NCBI GenBank assembly: GCA_031257735.1
Contig: JAIROC010000354.1
Location: 1 to 11,246, forward strand
DNA length: 11,246 nucleotides
DNA from: Bacteroidales bacterium
GTDB lineage: Bacteria > Bacteroidota > Bacteroidia > Bacteroidales > WCHB1-69
Reading direction: 5' to 3'
The position numbers and the translations under genes are program-made. This document shows, in pieces, positions 7,948 through 11,246 of the stretch. Within the stretch, counting starts at the first letter, position 1. Every line of letters begins with the position of its first letter. A model generated the notes under the pieces. That model had not been told where the DNA came from. It made no database searches and worked only from the letters and a program-made list of their open reading frames with translations.

Positions 7948-8999
7948 GTAATTGCGAAATAACAAAGATTTATAAGCAAATCCTTAGTCTCATCTGCCAA
8001 ATTATCGAAGTTGATTTCCGAAGCATTAGAATGTATGCCAAATTCTTTATAAGTTGTCTGTTTAATTTTGCCATACTCATCTCTGTGGATATTCTTATTC
8101 ACTTTTTCGGGATTAACAAAATCCAGCACTGCCAAAGCGGCTGCTAATTCCACAAAATGAGCATTATTCCTTTGCGTATCTCCTCCCTTGTTATGGTCAT
8201 AGGTAGTTGTTTGTTTGTCTGCAATATAATATAAGGTGTCTATATTTTTATCTTCTGTTTTATAATATGACAATGCAGCTCTTGACTTATCAATGAACGT
8301 ATCTGAATTAACTAAACTTTCATCAGTTGCAGAACTGACAGTAAAGTATGGCAAAACAGTAATTGCGCCGATCAAAGCATTATTTATTAATCCCCAATTA
8401 TCCAATACGATTCCATTTCCATCTTTGACATTAGGTGTATGAAGAATCTTTCTTAAGAGAGGAAAACCACTTGCACCTGTTCCATCAAAAATCGAACTGA
8501 TTACAAATATTTTATCTCCGTCTTTGAAATCTTTGGCAAAAGCCTTAAAAACATCACTATTTTCAAACTGATTTAATACTACACTACCAATGTTCGGATT
8601 TCCTTGAAAACCAGCGGTCATATCCATATTCAAAGTTTCTTTTGAAAATAGCATATCAACTAAAGCTTGGTTTTCTCTACTCATGCTACTTTTGCCAATA
8701 AAATCTTCAAACTTTTGGGTATTATCCATCAGTTGAAGACAAAGTTCATTGTTAAGCAATTTTATTCTTGTTTTGAAAAATCTATTTCGTCCTTTAGTTT
8801 CAGCGATTTTATTAGCATCAACATAATTTTCTATTAGAAGCTTTGTTCGCGATAAATCTTTATTTGACATATCCCTATCAACAATAATGGGAACTATAGT
8901 ATCAACACCGCAATCTACTCCTGATGCCAATAGCATTGTTAACGATTTTACAACCCTTGAACCAGTGCCTCCTATTCCGAATATATATAGTTTGCTCAT
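7944..8999 (-). CDS. Tubulin/FtsZ-superfamily GTPase (Tubulin_2-like)
   Basis: A 351-residue cytoplasmic protein. The first strand and loop read LYIFGIGGTGSRVV (G8, G10, G11, T12, G13, R15), the glycine-rich nucleotide site of tubulin-like proteins. D41 in PIIVDRD sits where the second strand contacts the nucleotide. The tubulin signature loop appears as ISSIFDGTGASGFP (168-180), a variant of GGGTG(S/T)G. The segment GLINNALIGAITVLPYF (203-219) is typical of the divergent Tubulin_2 group, as distinct from FtsZ. Members of that group are often much longer, so this one is compact, and the coupled small gene may supply what is missing. I see no clear N-x-D-x-x-E catalytic loop of classical tubulins. 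Role: nucleotide-dependent assembly or switching beside the actin-fold ATPase; GTP preference is inferred from the family. Confidence 0.82.
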   Translation of the reverse strand: MSKLYIFGIGGTGSRVVKSLTMLLASGVDCGVDTIVPIIVDRDMSNKDLSRTKLLIENYVDANKIAETKGRNRFFKTRIKLLNNELCLQLMDNTQKFEDFIGKSSMSRENQALVDMLFSKETLNMDMTAGFQGNPNIGSVVLNQFENSDVFKAFAKDFKDGDKIFVISSIFDGTGASGFPLLRKILHTPNVKDGNGIVLDNWGLINNALIGAITVLPYFTVSSATDESLVNSDTFIDKSRAALSYYKTEDKNIDTLYYIADKQTTTYDHNKGGDTQRNNAHFVELAAALAVLDFVNPEKVNKNIHRDEYGKIKQTTYKEFGIHSNASEINFDNLADETKDLLINLCYFAIT

Positions 9000-9012
9000 A
9001 AGTAATTTCCTT

Positions 9013-9516
9013 TTAAAATGGTGAATATTTGCAGTTTCGGCTAGCTAATTGGGGGATAATACGACCTAAAACATTAACCATTAATGAGAATGTAATAAAG
9101 AAACCAGCAGAAACAATGAGGTTGGTAACCCCGAACATCCAACAATCAGCTTCATGTATTAGATAAGATATGATATTCCCTTCTTCATCACGAACATACA
9201 TAAGACAATCTCCTATATATCCATTTACGAAATCGGTTGCAGTTATGTAATAACCTATTAACAAATTGATAACTCCGCCAACTCCAAGCATAATCAACCA
9301 GCTCCACCAACGATTAAATCGTGGATGATTGATAACATAATAATAAATTATTGTAATGAGCAATGAAATTGTCAATGCAATTAACCCTACGTTGTTAAAC
9401 GAGTTGGAATTGCTGTAACTCTGTGATTCGCAGTTGTATCCCCAAAGATGTTCTGCTAAATTTTGTCCGAATAAACTTTCGAACCAACAATAGATGTCTC
9501 CTAAAAAATCTTTCAT
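9013..9516 (-). CDS. Small inner-membrane protein with three TM helices; family not recognised
   Basis: A 167-residue protein with an amphipathic N-terminus and no signal peptide. TM helices lie at about 43-62 (GLIALTISLLITIIYYY), 70-92 (WWSWLIMLGVGGVINLLIGYY) and 126-152 (FGVTNLIVSAGFFITFSLMV). The loop between TM2 and TM3 (93-125) contains C104 and C125 and an acidic YVRDEEGN segment. C10 and C29 lie before TM1. It starts 3 nt after the vWA lipoprotein and ends 13 nt before the tubulin-like gene. I recognise no family. It could anchor the lipoprotein or the cytoplasmic NTPases at the membrane, but only gene position supports this. Confidence 0.8.
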   Translation of the reverse strand: MKDFLGDIYCWFESLFGQNLAEHLWGYNCESQSYSNSNSFNNVGLIALTISLLITIIYYYVINHPRFNRWWSWLIMLGVGGVINLLIGYYITATDFVNGYIGDCLMYVRDEEGNIISYLIHEADCWMFGVTNLIVSAGFFITFSLMVNVLGRIIPQLASRNCKYSPF

Positions 9517-9519
9517 ATT

Positions 9520-10788
9520 CTAATTGTTTACGCTTATTTTTATTTCTGTGTAAAAATCATTTTGTTGTGTAAATGCTTCATAAACCCCATGTATTAGGTA
9601 TTTAATCCCGTATGTTTTATTCATGGCTCCATTAGTATTGATATCCAGCCCTATATCGTCATTTATTCGCTCTACCCATTCCGGTACGTGAGTTTTCAAT
9701 TTAATAGAAAGGTATGATGGCTTTACTTTATCGGATGATAAATTTAGAGAATGCGTATATCCACCACTACCTTGAGGACTATTTGAAATTGCAAGTTGAT
9801 AATCCTTATCATTAAGTATGTAATTGTTGACATTCCTCAAATAAGTATCATCTAAAAGAAACTGAGAAAAATTAGCATTAATAGCAAAAGAAAGTTTTCC
9901 GCTATGATCTTTTTTTGCTTTTGCAATTTTCTGTCTAGGTTCTTTTTTATCCAAACTAAACTTTCCTGTTCCGGGGCGGATTGCATAATCTATCGCTTGA
10001 TTACCTCGCATAATGGTAAAGGTATTCTCTATTCCGCTTCCTTTGAATTTAGAAGGATGTATCTTGGTTAATAATTCAGTAACGTGTTTTTTATCTCCAA
10101 TAATCCATATATAAAAAGGTCTTCTCTTGTTTATTATTACTCTCGTATCTTCTCGATTGTAGTAATAGCCATCAAATTGAGATGACAGTTGGTATATACA
10201 GATAGCAGAATTAGGGTTATTCTCCAAATACTCGGCAAAATTTGTTTTTATTCCTATTTGCTGGTTTATAAGATACTGATCAGCATCTTTACTTTTTCCT
10301 GGCGAAAAGATGCAATCAGAAATTAGCATTGAAATAGTATCTTGCCCTGTTTCTGACAGGATAGTTTTTAATACATTAGATATATCAGAAGTCCCCCTAT
10401 TCCCTCCTCTTATCCGAAAAGAATTAGGGTCCAATTTTTCAATAAAATCCGAAATATCATTGCCATAAGGGATAACGTCACTATTTATGTAGAAAAGATT
10501 TATTTCTCTTGTAACGTTAGAAATTTTTATGTCACTTAAATAGCTATAAGTCGCATGTTTAAAGTCGGTAACACCTCTTACGTATCCATCCATACTGCCG
10601 GAGTTTTCCACATAAACATTAATTGTCGGCTTAATGATTTCAACTGAGGTAACAGGTGTTTCCGCTGTTACTGGGGTATTCTCATTAACATCAGTTTTCT
10701 TTTTGGATGTTCGATTGCATCCCCCAAGCATAACCATACTAATTGCGCAAGTCGCCAAAATAGAATACATTATCTTTTTTTGTCTCAT
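9520..10788 (-). CDS. Lipoprotein with von Willebrand factor A-like domain
   Basis: First gene of the array, 422 residues. Residues 1-24 are a lipoprotein signal peptide ending MLGGC (C24), followed by the basic NRTSKKK and a Thr/Pro-rich linker to about residue 54. A vWA-like fold begins at INVYVENSGSM, where the metal-site motif D-x-S-x-S appears as E61-N-S63-G-S65. RGTSDI supplies the MIDAS threonine (T133) and SMLISDC the later aspartate (D158). The second half contains FYIWIIGDKKHV (about 216-227) and beta-rich sequence without a known motif. The lack of an acidic residue run after Cys points to a periplasmic location. The start lies 15 nt after the U-tract of the second upstream RNA element, with no strong Shine-Dalgarno sequence. 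vWA domains usually bind proteins through a divalent metal; here the binding partner is unknown. Confidence 0.82.
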   Translation of the reverse strand: MRQKKIMYSILATCAISMVMLGGCNRTSKKKTDVNENTPVTAETPVTSVEIIKPTINVYVENSGSMDGYVRGVTDFKHATYSYLSDIKISNVTREINLFYINSDVIPYGNDISDFIEKLDPNSFRIRGGNRGTSDISNVLKTILSETGQDTISMLISDCIFSPGKSKDADQYLINQQIGIKTNFAEYLENNPNSAICIYQLSSQFDGYYYNREDTRVIINKRRPFYIWIIGDKKHVTELLTKIHPSKFKGSGIENTFTIMRGNQAIDYAIRPGTGKFSLDKKEPRQKIAKAKKDHSGKLSFAINANFSQFLLDDTYLRNVNNYILNDKDYQLAISNSPQGSGGYTHSLNLSSDKVKPSYLSIKLKTHVPEWVERINDDIGLDINTNGAMNKTYGIKYLIHGVYEAFTQQNDFYTEIKISVNN

Positions 10789-10808
10789 CTCTATCTGTTT
10801 ATTAAAAA

Positions 10809-10876
10809 GGGTGCATCTTCAATCCTCTCTCATTAGCTGAAATTCAACCAATCTGGAGAAAAAAGAAGACACACCC
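10809..10876 (-). promoter_or_regulatory. Alternative terminator-like pairing at the 3' end of RNA copy 2
   Basis: GGGUGUGUCUUC (10876-10865) can pair with GAAGAUGCACCC (10820-10809), directly followed by U5. The same first segment is needed for the tip hairpin with GACGAAUGCACCCC (10894-10881). The 3' strand is nearly a copy of the 5' tip strand, which is the layout of a competing-hairpin switch. Confidence 0.35.
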
Positions 10877-10937
10877 TAAAGGGGTGCATTCGTCCTTCTG
10901 CTTTTCTCCGTGTACTTACAAATTGGTCGTTTTTCAG
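10869..10937 (-). repeat. Diverged direct repeat, unit 2
   Basis: This 69-nt segment aligns along its whole length with 11112-11179. Shared blocks on the plus strand are ACACACCC, the GGG-TG hairpin tip, CTCCGTGT and TTGGTCGTTTT(T)CAG. The copies are about 240 nt apart and clearly diverged, so the duplication is old. Confidence 0.8.
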
Positions 10938-10946
10938 TTTTGAGAA

Positions 10947-10963
10947 AATGCTGACGAAGCATT
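10947..10963 (-). promoter_or_regulatory. Short inverted repeat next to a possible -10 box
   Basis: AATGCT (10947-10952) and AGCATT (10958-10963) form a perfect 6-bp dyad around GACGA. It overlaps one end of the TATAAT-like box, so it could be an operator half-site pair or the first hairpin of the transcript. No factor can be named. Confidence 0.25.
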
Positions 10964-10966
10964 ATA
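10961..10966 (-). promoter_or_regulatory. Possible -10 box (TATAAT) in front of RNA copy 2
   Basis: The minus strand reads GGTATAATGC in an A/T-rich stretch (about 10964-11030) between the two RNA copies, roughly 24 nt before the CUGAAA that opens copy 2. There is no convincing -35 or Bacteroides -33 TTTG at proper spacing, so this rests on one hexamer and position. Confidence 0.25.
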
Positions 10967-11030
10967 CCTTAATTGTTGTTTTTTATTTCATATTATTCTA
11001 TAACTTTCTATTGATTACTATTTTAAAACG

Positions 11031-11076
11031 AAAAAGGTGCGAACCTCCGCTTATCTTACAGAACTGAGGTACGACC
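11031..11076 (-). terminator. Terminator-like hairpin at the end of RNA copy 1
   Basis: GGUCGUACCUC (11076-11066) can pair with GAGGUUCGCACC (11047-11036), giving about 10 pairs with one bulge and one mismatch around an 18-nt loop, followed by U5. Its GGUCG is also needed for the closing stem of the rod, so rod and terminator exclude each other. Confidence 0.4.
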
Positions 11077-11111
11077 AAGTAACCCGCACACGGTAAGAAA
11101 AAGCCAAAGGA

Positions 11112-11179
11112 ACACACCCCTATACGGGATGTATTCACCTTGTCTTCTCTCCGTGTGCCTTCTATTTGGTCGTTTTCAG
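11112..11179 (-). repeat. Diverged direct repeat, unit 1
   Basis: This 68-nt partner of the repeat at 10869-10937 has the same order of blocks and keeps the hairpin tip, with base changes on both sides of the stem. The remaining bases to the window end (11180-11246) show no gene or clear motif. Confidence 0.8.
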
Positions 11180-11246
11180 CTCAGAGATTCGACTGTAAAT
11201 ACATTCATTTTCAAACATCTTCCATCTTGGTTCCCAAAATATTAGG

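Larger units (their letters stand above)
10804..10937 (-). ncRNA. Structured RNA element, copy 2 (possible sRNA or attenuator of the operon)
   Basis: Read on the minus strand, CUGAAAAACGACCAAU (10937-10922) pairs with AUUGGUUGAAUUUCAG (10852-10837). Inside this, GGAGAAAA (10909-10902) pairs with UUUUCUCC (10862-10855), AGAAG (10899-10895) with CUUCU, and the tip is GCACCCC-UUUA-GGGUGU. After the rod comes a 3' tail ending GAAGAUGCACCC (10820-10809) and U5 (10808-10804). That tail can pair along its full 12 nt (two G-U) with GGGUGUGUCUUC at 10876-10865, which is also one side of the tip hairpin. Two exclusive folds are therefore possible, one of them terminator-like. The U-tract ends 15 nt before the first start codon. 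Minus orientation is favoured by the U-tract but is not proven. Confidence 0.45.
11031..11179 (-). ncRNA. Structured RNA element, copy 1 (upstream of copy 2)
   Basis: On the minus strand, CUGA plus CGACCAA (within 11179-11166) pair with UUGGUCG plus UCAG (within 11078-11064). GCACACGG (11158-11151) pairs perfectly with CCGUGUGC (11093-11086), although the inner stem of copy 2 has a different sequence at the same place, as expected if the fold is conserved. The tip is GAAUACAUCCC-GUAU-GGGGUGUGUUC. The 3' tail ends GGAGGUUCGCACC followed by U5 (11035-11031). As in copy 2, this tail can pair with the 3' side of the tip (11 of 13 positions). It may be a small RNA with its own terminator or the first of two attenuators. 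Alternatively the rod is a palindromic mobile-element remnant. Confidence 0.45.

Noticed and set aside
7948..7965. TTG start for the small helical protein
   Set aside because: The ATG at 7947 forms a standard ATGA coupling with the tubulin-like stop, and the extra residues add no motif.
10804..11179. CRISPR array or retron RNA
   Set aside because: There are only two diverged copies about 240 nt apart with no regular spacers, and no Cas or reverse transcriptase gene in the window.
10922..11179. Plus-strand terminators (CGACC...GGTCG followed by T runs)
   Set aside because: Possible in principle, since T4-T5 follows both rods on the plus strand, but no plus-strand gene precedes them here. The minus-strand U5 tails with invading 3' segments fit the operon direction better. 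Not fully excluded.
11180..11246. Bacteroides -33/-7 promoter (TTTG with TAnnTTTG) in front of RNA copy 1
   Set aside because: TTTG-like words exist on the minus strand near 11208-11236, but the spacing is about 4 nt short and the -7 match is incomplete.

Overview
The window looks like an AT-rich Bacteroidota genome (Bacteroides/Parabacteroides-like). The signs are weak Shine-Dalgarno sequences, several lipoproteins with a Bacteroidota-style SSC/GGC lipobox, tight ATGA/GTGA/TAATG gene junctions, and no good match to either the standard or the -33/-7 Bacteroides promoter. The genus cannot be fixed from sequence alone.

Everything that codes lies on the minus strand in one compact array of ten genes, transcribed from about 10.8 kb down to 0 with junctions of at most 14 nt. 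In order of transcription: (1) a vWA-like lipoprotein (10788-9520); (2) a small three-helix membrane protein (9516-9013); (3) a tubulin/FtsZ-superfamily GTPase of the Tubulin_2 type (8999-7944); (4) a small helical protein coupled to it by an ATGA overlap (7947-7573); (5) a 1050-residue actin/Hsp70-fold ATPase (7568-4416); (6) a signal-peptide plus single-TM protein spanning the inner membrane (4401-3238); (7) a MotA/TolQ/ExbB/ZorA-like channel subunit with a long cytoplasmic coiled coil and an extra C-terminal TM (3233-1743); (8) a MotB/ZorB-like stator with the TM aspartate and an OmpA-type domain, cut by an in-frame TAA (1743-1252, homologous reading to 1090); (9) a trypsin-like lipoprotein protease with an intact triad (1087-341); (10) a staphylococcal-nuclease-like lipoprotein (344-21) that appears frameshifted, its remainder running off the window edge.

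The combination of an ion-driven motor pair, an actin-fold ATPase, a tubulin-fold GTPase, a vWA lipoprotein and exported protease and nuclease effectors suggests one envelope-spanning machine. The nearest described precedent is Zorya anti-phage defence (ZorA/ZorB), but ZorC, ZorD and ZorE are not here, and I do not recall a named system with this gene set. A defence role is inference. Cytoplasmic cytoskeletal-type NTPases may sense or assemble, the A/B pair may transmit force or signal across the inner membrane, and periplasmic lipoproteins may act as effectors or assembly factors.

Upstream of the array, 10789-11246 holds no gene. It contains two tandem, diverged copies of a rod-like structured element. 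Each copy is closed by CUGA...UCAG and CGACCAA...UUGGU(C/U)G stems, carries a GGGUG hairpin at its tip, and ends in a 3' segment that can re-pair with the tip and is followed by U5. The second copy ends only 15 nt before the first start codon. This could be a pair of small RNAs, or a tandem attenuator controlling the operon.
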